Below the pieces are notes generated by a model. That model was not told the DNA's origin. It was given only the letters and a program-made list of their open reading frames with translations, and ran no database searches. From the NCBI GenBank assembly GCA_023055425.1, contig JALGPY010000004.1, positions 61,899,718 through 61,963,717 on the forward strand: a DNA stretch of 64,000 bases, written 5' to 3'. Made by a program: the position numbers and the translations under genes. Positions 13,421-24,624 of the stretch are shown here, piece after piece; position 1 is the first letter of the stretch; each line of letters opens with the position of its first letter. The DNA is from Linanthus parryae (Eukaryota > Streptophyta > Magnoliopsida > Ericales > Polemoniaceae).

Positions 13421-14932
13421 CTACTCGCTCTCCTCCGAGCCATTCGAGTGGTCACTCGACAAATACATCAAAATCTGAGGTTCCGGAGTCAGTGTCACCC
13501 CGCCTGCCCTGCCAAGCTCGTGTAACCACTGATTCTGCCTATGCAGAATGTCACCGAGCTGGCGCTGGTTCCGTCGCGCATGCATAGCCCTTGACTTGGC
13601 TTTCCTCTCTGCTTCTTGCCCTCGAGCCACGGCCTTTTTCTCATTTGCAATCATCATCCTTTGCATGGCCTGCAAAGTGGCCTCGAGGCTAGCATTAGGT
13701 GCGGCAGACGGACTCGACTCCTCACTCACAGCCGGGGTCTTACCCTTACCGCCCCTCTGAGCCCCCTTTTTCGGTGGGGGCCGGGTGCTCTCTACGACTA
13801 CCTCATCTTTCTTCGGGTCGGGTACCTGAGTCCAGTATCTCGGGGGTTCGGCTGCACGGTCTCCACCATAAAACGCAGCACCAGCCTTAGTGGCCAAATG
13901 CTTTAGCAAATATCCAAACCCGGCTGCCCGACGGTTAGAGTCCCGAAGTCTCGATCGAAAACTCAAATAAATGCGCTTCGGGACGTTGAATCGATGGCCC
14001 TCATACCAACACATAGCCATAACACACCACTCGAACCGTATGTCGGTCTGGGTCGAAACGCCCTCAACCCATGCCTCCACTATGTTAACTAAATAACGCG
14101 CTCGACGAAGTAAGTGTCTAGCCGAAACCGTCCACTTTCTAACGTCCTGACTCGCATGAGTATCCCACGGCGCTCCCGTCACCCCACCAAAGGCAAAGAT
14201 TGACACTGCGGTCACTAACTCCTCTACGTTCATTTTCATGGTGGTCTCAAAGTGACAGTCGCCCTCGAGTGGTGGCCATTGTAGGGCCGCGGCTATGCTA
14301 GCCGGAGAGAAAACAAAAAAATTCCTACGAGCGTATATGATCCTACGATCATCTAACTCTCCATCCTCCCCATACCCAGACCACTCGGCGTTGGAGTAAA
14401 TCTCCCACATGAGCTCCGAACTCGCGTTCTCCTTGATGAGCTCACACCACCCTGCAAGATTCTCTCTTTTCATGAACTCTTGGATTTGTTGGGGCATCTC
14501 AGTTTGGAACGGGAAATGCTTTTCTACATTTGCCCCCCTGAACACACTCCCCTCCCGCTTGGCGTACCTGGAATGCGCTAGAAGGGTGATAAACCGATAG
14601 TCACAAAACACTCCTTTCGCCGGGTCAAGGTCCCTAGGACTAGACTCTCTCGTGGCCCTCGCTATTGGCACTCTATCAGGTTCCGCACTTGCTAACTCAT
14701 CAGGGTCCGGGGGGGCTGGTGAAACCATGCTCCCCACAACCCAAAAGGTCGCATTCTTAGCTAGGTTACCACCCGCGTCCCCCGTCTCTCTCACTTCTCC
14801 CTCGGGGATATATTCGTCATCACTATCGACGACTACTTTTTGTTTCTTCCTTTTCCCCCCGGTTATATTCTGACTCGTAGCTACCCCCTTTCCTTTAGCT
14901 ACGGCCTTTCTCATATCTTTTCGAATAGACAT
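13421..14932 (-). CDS. Athila downstream ORF (putative plant transposon protein type), 503 aa
   Basis: An uninterrupted frame from the ATG at 14932 to a stop at 13421 encodes 503 residues. It starts with a basic segment (about residues 10-35, GGKRKKQKVVVDSDDEY) that resembles a nuclear localisation signal next to an acidic patch. A long globular middle (about residues 85-350) has CDYRFITLLAHSRYAKREGS and SNAEWSGYGEDGELDDRRI. A low-complexity Pro/Lys-rich stretch follows, then a coiled, Arg/Gln-rich tail. This middle resembles the family annotated as putative plant transposon protein in Athila-like elements. The ORF lies after pol on the same strand, where Athila carries its env-like ORF, but no signal peptide or membrane segment is seen, so an envelope role is not supported. 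It is intact although pol is broken. Function unknown. Confidence 0.8.
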   Translation of the reverse strand: MSIRKDMRKAVAKGKGVATSQNITGGKRKKQKVVVDSDDEYIPEGEVRETGDAGGNLAKNATFWVVGSMVSPAPPDPDELASAEPDRVPIARATRESSPRDLDPAKGVFCDYRFITLLAHSRYAKREGSVFRGANVEKHFPFQTEMPQQIQEFMKRENLAGWCELIKENASSELMWEIYSNAEWSGYGEDGELDDRRIIYARRNFFVFSPASIAAALQWPPLEGDCHFETTMKMNVEELVTAVSIFAFGGVTGAPWDTHASQDVRKWTVSARHLLRRARYLVNIVEAWVEGVSTQTDIRFEWCVMAMCWYEGHRFNVPKRIYLSFRSRLRDSNRRAAGFGYLLKHLATKAGAAFYGGDRAAEPPRYWTQVPDPKKDEVVVESTRPPPKKGAQRGGKGKTPAVSEESSPSAAPNASLEATLQAMQRMMIANEKKAVARGQEAERKAKSRAMHARRNQRQLGDILHRQNQWLHELGRAGGVTLTPEPQILMYLSSDHSNGSEESE

Positions 14933-14950
14933 GGCACAAGAAGGTAGCAC

Positions 14951-17033
14951 AAATTGACACTCAAATTGACAAAAAGAATGTATCTACGTGCTCAGTGTCA
15001 GGATGTGTGTACGGAAAAGAAACAGTTACGCAATTAACAAATAAGTCCTAGGACTCTAGTCAATCGCCCCCAAGCACGCTACTAAGCGCAACAATAAAAT
15101 TGGGCTTTTACTCAATTGTGCCTAAGACTCGATAAAAAGTAATTGCGAGGGAGAGAAGAGTGTACCTACGTGCCCGGAGCAAGTCTTACGGGCACAATTT
15201 TCAGATTCGTCCGACAAGAAGGACCGATTTGGTCGTCGGAAATTTTTTTTCTTCAAATTGTGCAATCAAGGTGTGCCTTTTGCTCCTTGCGGTGTCCTCT
15301 TCGAAAGCCCCAAGTCAATTTTGCCGAATTCAGCCTCAATTTGCCCAATTTCAGAGGTTCACTCGAAACCCTAACTGCCCCCTTCTTCAATTCACCACCT
15401 ATCAACCAGTCCTGATCAATGGCGTGCTCTCTCTCGCCGGCGATTTACCGTGGTGGTGATGTGAGTGGAGAGGCGTCGGCGAATGGGGGAGGGGTATGGT
15501 GAAGAAAGCTGACTGGTTGCGGTTGTTGGGTCTGCGACCGTGGGTTCGCAAGGAGGTGGTGGTCGCGGGTTTCAGCACTGGTAGTGGTCGGACGGCAGAG
15601 AGACGGCAGCGGGAAAAGGCGGCGGTGATGGTGGTCTGCGATGGAGAGTGCAGAGGAGGCGGTGTTGGTGGTCTGTGATGGAGAGAGCAGAGGAGGCGGT
15701 GTTGGTGGTTGTGGGTTCAGGCGTGGTCGTGGAGTGGCGGAGGAGGGAGTGAGGTGGTGCGGCCGGCGATGGTGGTGCTGTTGGCGATGAGGATGGCGAT
15801 GGTGGTGATTGTGCGTGGATGAAGACGGGAGGTTGGGAGGGCTTCTGTGTTTTGCCCGATGGGGAGGGGAGCAGATATGACCCTTTTTTTTTTATATATA
15901 TATATTACACTCGGCTCCCCATTGGCTTCATGATAATTGCACCAAGACCCCACCTTTGGACCATACTGAACTCGCCCAACACTAGGTCGTGCGACCTAGT
16001 TACTAGGTCGTGCGACCTAGTGAAACTAACTCTTTTCACAAACTAGGTCGTGCGACCTAGTGACTAGGTCGTGCGACCTAGTTATCAGCCCGCAAAATTT
16101 TTAACTTCTCCCGACTTACTTTTTCATGAATTTTTAGCTTGAAACAGCCTCCGATAAGCTCAAACATGATATTTCACCCCCACACTTGGTCTCCAATATG
16201 CCTATTCACCATCTCGACCCATAGCTCATGATTTTAACCTCTTTCGCCCTTTCCGGATGCTTTTTATCGCTTTTTCTTCACGAAAACATCCTTTCTCGCC
16301 TTTCTAACCGTTCCTTTACTTTTTTCATGGATCTCCTCGACCTCGAGACTCCATTTTGAATATAAACAATTCTCAATGTCCGGGGAATTCTTTATTCCTC
16401 AAATTTGCTCTTCTAAAGGCTCGTTTGGCGATTCCGGATGCTTTTCGTCACTTTTTCTTCGCGAAAACATCCAAATGGCCATAACTCTCGCGTCTGGACT
16501 CCGATGCATGCGATCCACCTATCAACAGAAAGCTCTCGACAACCCCCACCTAATGGCACTCTTCAATTTAGCTCACGGTCTTGTTTGCAAAAATTTGCCT
16601 CGTAATCCGTGCCAATGTGTCTGCTTTCTCGATTTCGCTATACCTTCTTCGCTTGCATCAAGAGGGGGAGTCCGGATACGCGCCTCCCCTCAGGTGCTTG
16701 TGTTGAGTGCGTGTTGGTACATCATTTTTCCCCCAATTCTTCATTCCGGATCTCGATACGCCCTTTTTAGCTGCTTTTTCTCGATTTTTGTGAACTTTTC
16801 TCCGTGCGCATCAAGAAGGGGGATCCGGAATAGGTCTTTCACCTAGGAATCCTGCACATAATCATTATAAACGTTAAATCCACTCTCCCGCACCTCTCAT
16901 ATAAATCAAACAAAATACAATAACAAAACAGAATTGAAAAAACTATACTAAAGCAGTAAATAGGTTGGGTTGCCTCCCAACAAGCGCTTTGTAATTTAAG
17001 GTCGACGGCCCGACCCAGTTACCTCAAAAGAGC
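14951..17033 (-). other. Spacer between Athila pol and the downstream ORF
   Basis: Two kilobases without a recognisable gene. Contents: four palindromes (15981-16082); a tandem pair of about 37-bp G-rich units near 15630-15705; a TA run near 15893-15904; and two similar blocks with TTCCGGATGCTTTT and CGAAAACATCC at about 16250-16290 and 16432-16475. Reading frames on the plus strand here have no family resemblance. Confidence 0.6.
15981..16082. repeat. Four perfect palindromes in Athila internal region
   Basis: ACTAGGTCGTGCGACCTAGT occurs at 15981-16000, 16002-16021, 16042-16061 and 16063-16082. It has the same core as the LTR palindromes, but these four are identical to each other. Confidence 0.92.
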
Positions 17034-20000
17034 TCAAATATCGGGAATTGATTTGAGGCGCTCAATCACCCCAATGAAATTCCCGTCCACGTATGGCTTT
17101 GCTCGCTGTCCGTTCACCTTGAATCGGTCCCCATTCTCAGCGTCTACCTCAAGTGATCCCCATGGGTAAACCTCAGTAATTGTGAATGGACCACTCCATC
17201 TTGACTTCAGCTTGCCCGGAAATAATTTCAGACGTGCGTTGAAGATCAGTACCCTTTGGCCCACTCTGAAGTCTCGTGGAATGATGTGCTTGTCATGCCA
17301 TTGCTTGGTCCTCTCTTTGTAGATCTTGGCACTTTGATATGCCATCAGTCTGAATTCTTCTAACTCCAGCAATGTCTGCTTCCTTTTCTCACCAGAGAGC
17401 TTGGCGTCCATGTTCAACTTCTTTAGCGCCCAAAATGCTTTGTGCTCAAGTTCAACCGGGAGATGGCACGATTTCCCAAACACGAGTTGGTAGGGAGACA
17501 TGCCCAAGGGAGTCTTGTACGCAGTTCGATATGCCCATAAACTATCATCCAAGTGTAGGGACCAATCTTTGCGTCCCGGATTGACAGTCTTTTCTAAAAT
17601 TCCCTTGATCTCTCGATTGGACACTTCCGCTTGCCCATTAGACTGCGGATGGTAAGCCAATGATATCTTGTGCGTATTCACTCCATACTTGCTCAACACA
17701 TTGGCAAAGAGCTTGTTAACAAAATGAGATCCCTCATCGCTGATAATCGCTCTAGGTGTCCCGAATTGTGTGAAGATATTATTGCGCAAAAATCTCTCAA
17801 CTGTAGCACCATCATTTTTCGGGCATGCCACTGCCTCTACCCACTTGGTCACATAATACACAGCAAGAAGTATATAAAGATTGCCAAGTGAGGGAGGAAA
17901 TGGCCCCATGAAATCAATTCCCCACACATCGAACGGTTCTACCTCTAACACGAAATTCTGAGGCATTTCGTTTCGGTGAGAAATATTACATGTTCTCTGA
18001 CACCGGTCACACTGCTGCACAAATAGATGGGCGTCTTTATGTAAAGTTGGCCAAAAGAAACCACTCTGAAGTACCGTAGCAACTGTGCGTGATTTGCCGA
18101 AATGTCCCCCACAGTTCAACTCGTGGCAATGTCTGAGGATCTCTAACGTGTCCGGCTCCGCAACACACCTCCGCAATACATTATCCGCTCCCAGCTTGAA
18201 CAGATAGGGATCATCACAGAAGTATTGTCGCGCGTCTGCAAAGAATTTCTTCCTCTGGTGGTAAGTCATGTCCTTGGGTACAATGTTGAGTGCCTTGAAA
18301 TTTGCCAAGTCAGCAAACCAAGGCACAGCTGCAACCACAACCATAAGCTGCTCATCTGGAAAATCCTCTCGAATAGGCAAATCTTCCTGCTTACCGTTCT
18401 CCAGTCTCGACAAGTGGTCCGCAACCACATTCTCTACCCCCTTTTTATCTTTGATCACCACATAGAACTCTTGCATCAATAAAACCCACCGGATCAATCT
18501 TGGCTTGGCGTCCTTCTTGGTGAGAAGGTACTTGAGGGCTGAATGGTCCGTGAAAATCGTCACCTGAGAACCCACAAGATATGGACGAAACTTGTCCAAC
18601 GCAAATATGATGGCCAACATCTCTTTCTCCGTGGTCGCATAATTAACCTGTGCATCATTAAGAGTACGACTGGCATAATAAATGACGTGAGCTACCTTAT
18701 CCTTCCGCTGGCCCAGAACTGCTCCCACCGCATAGTCACTAGCATCACACATGAGCTCAAATGGTAGGGTCCAGTCTGGTGTGGTGATGATAGGTGCGCT
18801 AATCAGCTTTTCCTTGAGCAAATCAAAAGCTGACTTGCACTCCGCATTAAAATCAAAGACTGCATCCTTCTCAAGCAATCCACAAAAAGGCTTCGTGATC
18901 TTCGAGAAGTCCTTAATGAAGCGCCGATAGAACCCTGCATGTCCCAAGAAACTCCTTACGCCTTTGACAGAGGTAGGGTAAGGAAGCTTCTCAATCACCT
19001 CGATCTTGGCTTAATCCACCTCTAAACCTTTGCTGGAGATCTTGTGGCCCAAAACAATACCCTCAGTAACCATGAAGTGACACTTCTCCCAGTTGAGCAC
19101 TAGGTTGGTGTCAATGCATCTGTCCAGAACCCGGGCCAACTGTTGCAGGCAGTCTTCGAATCCGTCACCATAGAGCGAGAAGTCATCCATGAATACCTCG
19201 AAATTCTGCTCCATCATGTCAGAGAAGATCGACATCATACACCTCTGAAACGTAGCAGGTGCGTTGCATAACCCAAAAGGCATGCGTCTAAAAGCAAAGG
19301 TCCCATAAGGACAAGTGAATGTCGTCTTCTCCTGGTTAGCTGGCTCAATTTCTATTTGGTTGTACCCGGAGTACCCATCCAAAAAGCAATAATGAGTATG
19401 ATGTGCCAGCCTATCAAGCATCTGATCAACGAATGGAAGGGGAATGATCCTTCAAAGTGGCATCATTGAGCTTGCGGTAATCCATGCAAACTCTCCACCC
19501 AGTAACTGTACGAGTGGCAATTTGATCACCTTTTTCCCCTTCCACCACAGTTATACCTCCCTTTTTAGGGACACATTGCACCGGGCTAGTCCATGTGCTG
19601 TCGGAAATCGGATAAATGATGCCCGCCTCCAACCATTTAAGCACCTCTTTCTTCACCACCTCCTGCATGTGAGGATTGAGGCGGCGCTGAAACTGAACTA
19701 CCGGCTTCTTATCTTCCATGAGCCGAATCTTGTGCTGGCAAACTGTGGGGCTGATCCCCTTGATATCTGCTATGGTCCATCCCATAGCTGCCTTTCTCTC
19801 CTGTAGTACCTTGAGAAGCTGCTCCTCCTGTTCCCTGTCCAAACATGCAGACACAATCACAGGTAAAGACTCATTAGATCCCAAGTACAGATATTTCAAA
19901 TGAACAGGTAAAGGCTTTAATTCTAAAACAGGAGCAGTAATAAGAGAAGGAGTAAGAATCTTCCTGCTTCCCTCATTAAAGAGGGGTAGGGGCTGACGCC

Positions 20001-22605
20001 AATGAACATCTAATGCTTGCTCTTTCTCGCTGGAATCAAGTAGAACAAGCTCCTCATATAGCTGCTCCAATAAAATATCATCCTCTTCGTCCGGCGTGTA
20101 TGCCTCCACCCCGAAGCACTGCTCACTTACCGCATATGCGGGAAACTTCATAGCCTCAAATACATTGAAGGCCACCTTCTCATCGTTGATCTGCATAGTC
20201 AGCTCTCCATTGGCCACATCAATGATAGTCCTCCCAGTAGCTAGGAATGGGCGGCCCAAAATAAGAGGAACATCATCGTCAGCCTCCATGTCTAAGATCA
20301 CAAAATCCGCTGGGAAGATGAGTCCTTCAACTCTCACTAATACATCCTCTAAAACACCCCTGGGGCGTTTTATAGTGCGATCAGCCATCTGCAAGCACAT
20401 CCTGGTAGGCTTAGGATCTCCCACACCAAGTTGCTCAAAAACCGATGTGGGCATCAAATTAATACTTGCACCAAGATCACATAATGCCCTCCCATGAAAT
20501 GCATCTCCCAATGTAACAGGAATGATGAAACCGCCCGGATCTTTCATCTTCTTTTGTAGCGCCTTTTGCACAACCGCGCTACACTCCTCATTCAGAGTCA
20601 CGGTTTCAAAGTCATCCATGCGCCTCCTATTAGAAAGGAGGTCCTTGAGAAATTTGGCATATTTAGGCATTTGTGAAATGGCCTCCGCAAAAGGTATATT
20701 AATGTGCAGTTTCTTGAAGATATCCACAAACTTCTTGAAATGCTTGGCATCCTCTTGACTCTTCAATCTCTGCGGGTATGGTACTCGCACACTGTATTCT
20801 TCCCTTGGCTTCTGTTTCTCATCCGACTTCCTCACCGTGTCCTTTGATTGGGGAATCACGGTAGGCACGGGAATCTCTTCATCCAAGGCTTTTTCAGTGG
20901 CCTTAGTCGCCTCAGCTCGCGCATGGGTAGAATATGGGGGATCCTGGGTAGTGGTCCCACTACGAGTAGTAATAGCCTTCAATTGCTCAGTTGGAGTAAT
21001 AGTGTTGGACGGAAGTATACCTGGCGGAAGTCGAGGATTTTGATTAGCTATTTGGCCAATTTGTGTTTCATGATTCTTTAACGAGGCTTCCATTGCGACA
21101 ATTTTACTCTCAATCTTGTCGTTGCTAGCTAACAGTTTCCTCAACATCGCATTTGTATCCTGTTCTTCTGAGGATGAGGCTGGAGCCTGTTGTTGTGGAG
21201 CCTGTCTCTGAGCTTGGTACGGAACATTTGGCCTATGACCTGGCGCATATAAGCCACTATTCGGATTGGCATAGCCGAAGTTGGGGTGATTGCGATTGTT
21301 GGGATGATAGGTGTTTGGCCATTGCTGCTGTCTTTGTTGACCCATGTAATTCACGTCTTCAATGCCATCCCCATATCCCTGATTTGCATCTGCTACCATC
21401 TCTCCCACTGACTTCACCTGTGCCGATGGATTCAAATGACTGAAATCCGACGTTATCAATCCCATCTGATGTTCAAATTTCTGTTCCACCATAGACTCTA
21501 TCTGACTAACCAATGCCCCATCTGATTTCGCGCTTCTACGAGTTTCAGACCTCGTGGATTCACGTTTTGCTACATTATCTAGCAAATCACGACATCTCTG
21601 TAGTCCCATCCCCATAAAATTGCCTTGAGCCATCATGTCTAGTTCACTAACAGTCTCCCTGTCCAAGGCATTGTAAAAGTAGTGAAGAAGTTTATACCAT
21701 GGCTCTCCGTGAGTAGGGCATCTGCGAAGGAGCTGGTTGAACTTTCTCCACGTGTCACCCAGAGAATCATCTTCCTGCTGTTTAAATTTGGTTATGTCAG
21801 CCATCCGTTGAGCAACCTTGGATGGTGGAAGATACTTCCTGAGAAACTCTCTGCTACAATCTGCCCATGTAACTATGCTGCCTGCTGGAAGTTCCATAAG
21901 CCATGTCTTTGCCTTTCCCGATAAAGAGAAGGGGAAAAGCATGAGCTTTATCGTCTCTATTGGAACTCTCTGGTCATACATGGTAGAAGTAATTTGCTCG
22001 AAGTTGAGCAAGTGTTGATGTGGATCATCGCTCGGGGCTCCCGTGAATAAGCACTCATCCCTAACCATATTGATCAACGGTTGGCGAATCTCGAAATGCG
22101 CGGCATTAATCTGCGGCCTGACAATGGTAGGCTGATATCCCTCCGGTGTAGTCCTGAAGTAGTCCACCAAAGGACGTTCATCATCCTCAGCATTGTTGAC
22201 TTGCTCTACCACATTCCGGCCGTTATTGTTCCGATTATTACCCCCATTGTTCCCATTGCCACCGTTGTTTCCACCATTAACTCCTCCATTGTTCCCATTA
22301 ACTATTTCCGCACCAGGGAGTTGTTGTGGATTCTGGGGATTCATGCGATCAATCATGGCTTGCATCTCAGCCATTTGAGCCCTAAGCTGCTCAGTTTCCC
22401 TTGCTCGATTTGCTGCATCTTCCACAGCTGCAGCTCTAGCTGCTTCAGCATCTTCGAGGCCTTTGCGGAACATCTCAAACTCAGCTCTCGTTTGCTCATC
22501 CATCTGAACTGAATTTGCATTCCTCTTGTCTCTATTCTGTGCTCGCAATAAGGATTCCGGGTCTTCAAGTGTTGGATGCAAAGGCTCGTCTCTAGAACGT
22601 GACAT
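17034..22605 (-). pseudogene. Athila gag-pol polyprotein, one frameshift and one nonsense codon
   Basis: Gag starts at the ATG at 22605. A retrotransposon gag domain covers about residues 150-370 (TMYDQRVPIETIKLMLFPF, AKTWLMELP). Protease has its active-site DLGAS with Asp near residue 710. RT starts in this first frame (22605-19426). A 2-nt shortening of a C/T run near 19434-19445 shifts frame into 19421-19011, which carries the catalytic FMDD motif. A TAA at about 19011-19013, where related elements usually have Lys, separates it from 18998-17034. That last part contains RNase H ([10 protein letters not shown]), the integrase zinc region, the catalytic core ([28 protein letters not shown]) and a C-terminal domain. 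Only two lesions were found, so the break is fairly recent. Confidence 0.93.
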
Positions 22606-22720
22606 GCACCAAATGAATCAGACCTGAAACACGGATCACACACACAAAACAGGTGAGTAACAAATATAAACTGAAAAGTAAATCCCTAAAGAGAAAAATA
22701 ATAGCTAATTTATCAGAAGT

Positions 22721-22737
22721 CCCCGGCAACGGCGCCA
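22721..22737 (-). other. Primer-binding site of Athila (tRNA-Asp type)
   Basis: The minus strand reads TGGCGCCGTTGCCGGGG just inside the right LTR, the classic plant Gypsy site complementary to tRNA-Asp. It fixes element orientation as minus. Confidence 0.92.
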
Positions 22738-22743
22738 AAAACT

Positions 22744-24311
22744 TGACACGCTCCAACTGCAAGTGCACAGTTGTCGGTGCAGTGATAATATTCCGGAAAT
22801 CCGGGTTGTCGAACCCAAGAGACTTCGTGTAAATTAACTATTAAATTTGTTCTTTGTGTGGGCAAAGCGCAGTTGTGTTGTTCTATTAATCCTACCAAAA
22901 TTAAAAACAAGTATCTCAATTAATCAATTGAATTGCTTCACGATTAATAAAGATGAACGATTATAAAATTTCTCAAAGTTTGGAAAAGTCAGGATATCTC
23001 TACGGGTCACTAGGTATTTCACACGATATTGGATTTATGTTTTGTTAACACGATTAACATTTATCTAGCTAAACGAGCACAATTACGTTGAAGATGTCTC
23101 AACCAACTCCTATGTTTAAACTATTAAAAACTGATTTCTCTAGCCTAATTGAGTTTAAACATGCATTACGAGAATTTGTCTACTCTTTGTTCTAGCTAAC
23201 TAGCAAGATCTCTCAACCCTAGATACGGCTAGTGTGTATTTCAATTTTCCTAGCTCTATCCTAACAATACGTCTATTGATAGCAAAGATGGATTAAACAC
23301 ATAAAATACACATAGCTAGATAAAAAGTTCATCAATTAAGCCAAAAGCATGAAATCAAATCCATAAGTCACAAATATCGTGATCAAACCCTAGTTCCCTA
23401 CGAGATACCCTGAGAAAAGTGTTTAGCTACTCAAAAACATGATTCACGTACAAAGTTTCGTGATCAAATAACAAGAATAGAGAAGAAACGGAGTTTTAGA
23501 GATCAAACGAATGATTCCAAGCCTCCTTGATCGTCTCCTAAGCTCCAAGCTCTCTTCAATGTGATAGAGTACGTGATAATGCCCAAAAACATGCCCTAAC
23601 CAAGTCTAATACGTTCTCCCAATGTTTGGAATAAGTTAGGAGTAATTACAAAGCAACCCTAAAAAGTTACAAACTAAACTCTGCCCGAACTAGGTCGTGT
23701 GACCTAGTTAAGTAGGTCGTGCGACCTACTGTGCTGCCCAGAACAGGTCGTGTGACCTGTGTAGTAGGTCTCATGACCTACTGAAACAAGCTGGAATCGC
23801 TAACTAGGTCGTGTGACCTAGTAACTAGGTCATGCGACCTAGTTGCTTCATCAAATCTTTCCATCTTCTTCCCACTTGTTCCTCTTGCTTCCGAATCACT
23901 TCCCGGGCATCGTTTCTACATTCAATCCTCCATTTTGAGCTCTCCTCATGCCTCAACACTCGTATCATCTTCTCTTGAGCCTCTCTAGCACTTGATCCAT
24001 CAACTCTCGCTTTCCTTCCCAAATCTTGAGCTCGCATCACTTCCGAAGTTCGTTTCCTCTATCCACTTGCTCCTCGCGTGCTCCGGCCCTGAAAATCACA
24101 ACACGAACACCCCGCGAAGATCAAATGTGACAAAATAAGATAAATAGCACGAAAAACAATGCAGGAAACGCCCGGACATCACATTTTAGCATACGAACTC
24201 ACTTTCTCAAATAAACACATGATCTACTCGAAAAGACGCAACATTCTCCATTATGAGCACACAAAACGTAGCAAAATAAGCAATAAAATAACTCCAAAAA
24301 CGGAGTTATCA
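22744..24311 (-). repeat. 5' LTR of Athila (right copy)
   Basis: Near-identical to 9566-11169 apart from the 36-bp gap and scattered substitutions. It carries the same six palindromes (23689-23843). Confidence 0.93.
23689..23843. repeat. Cluster of six palindromes in Athila right LTR
   Basis: Same six units as in the left LTR. The fourth unit has a substitution (AGTAGGTCTCATGACCTACT) that disturbs its symmetry; the other five keep theirs. Confidence 0.88.
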
Positions 24312-24624
24312 CCTACTAAAGGCTACGACGATTCGGTGGTGTGCCCTAATTAATGACGGAAAGTCATAATACGGATGGACTTCCCAAGGAAGGCGTGCTT
24401 ATCTGATAAGCAGTTAGAGCGAAAAACAAGGCGGACATGTCACCAGGTGACGTCATAATTGATACGCACAAAAAAATATTCGAGCAAATCCCGGAAAGGG
24501 CAAAACGAGCATTCAAGCCTTGAATAAAAAAAGGGTGGCGGGGGGGGGGGGGGGGGGGGGAGAAACCCTAGCAACATTACAATAATGTTTTAACATTTTG
24601 TTCGAAACAAATACTTGCTATTTT

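Larger units (their letters stand above)
9566..24311 (-). mobile_element. Athila-type Gypsy LTR retrotransposon inserted in Tat-1
   Basis: A 14,746-bp element with LTRs at 9566-11169 (1604 bp) and 22744-24311 (1568 bp). The length difference is a 36-bp segment missing from the right copy. The TSD CCTAC is perfect (9561-9565 and 24312-24316), and Tat-1 sequence rejoins across it, as shown by the uninterrupted match in Tat-2 at about 43456-43480. Read on the minus strand it has an Asp-tRNA primer-binding site, gag-protease-RT-RNase H-integrase, a separate downstream ORF of 503 codons and a polypurine tract at the left LTR. The order and FMDDFS RT motif are typical of Athila. One frameshift and one nonsense codon in pol make it defective. 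Confidence 0.93.

Noticed and set aside
13421..14932. Retroviral-type envelope protein in Athila
   Set aside because: The position fits the env-like slot, but there is no signal peptide, no transmembrane segment and the protein is basic/acidic and soluble-looking.
15496..15678. Arg/Gly-rich small plus-strand frame
   Set aside because: It comes from a GGTGGT-rich tandem repeat in the Athila spacer and lies opposite the element's orientation.
24159..24353. Small plus-strand frame at the Athila LTR end (also 11017-11247)
   Set aside because: It occurs in both LTR copies in the wrong orientation relative to the element and runs across the LTR end; composition only.
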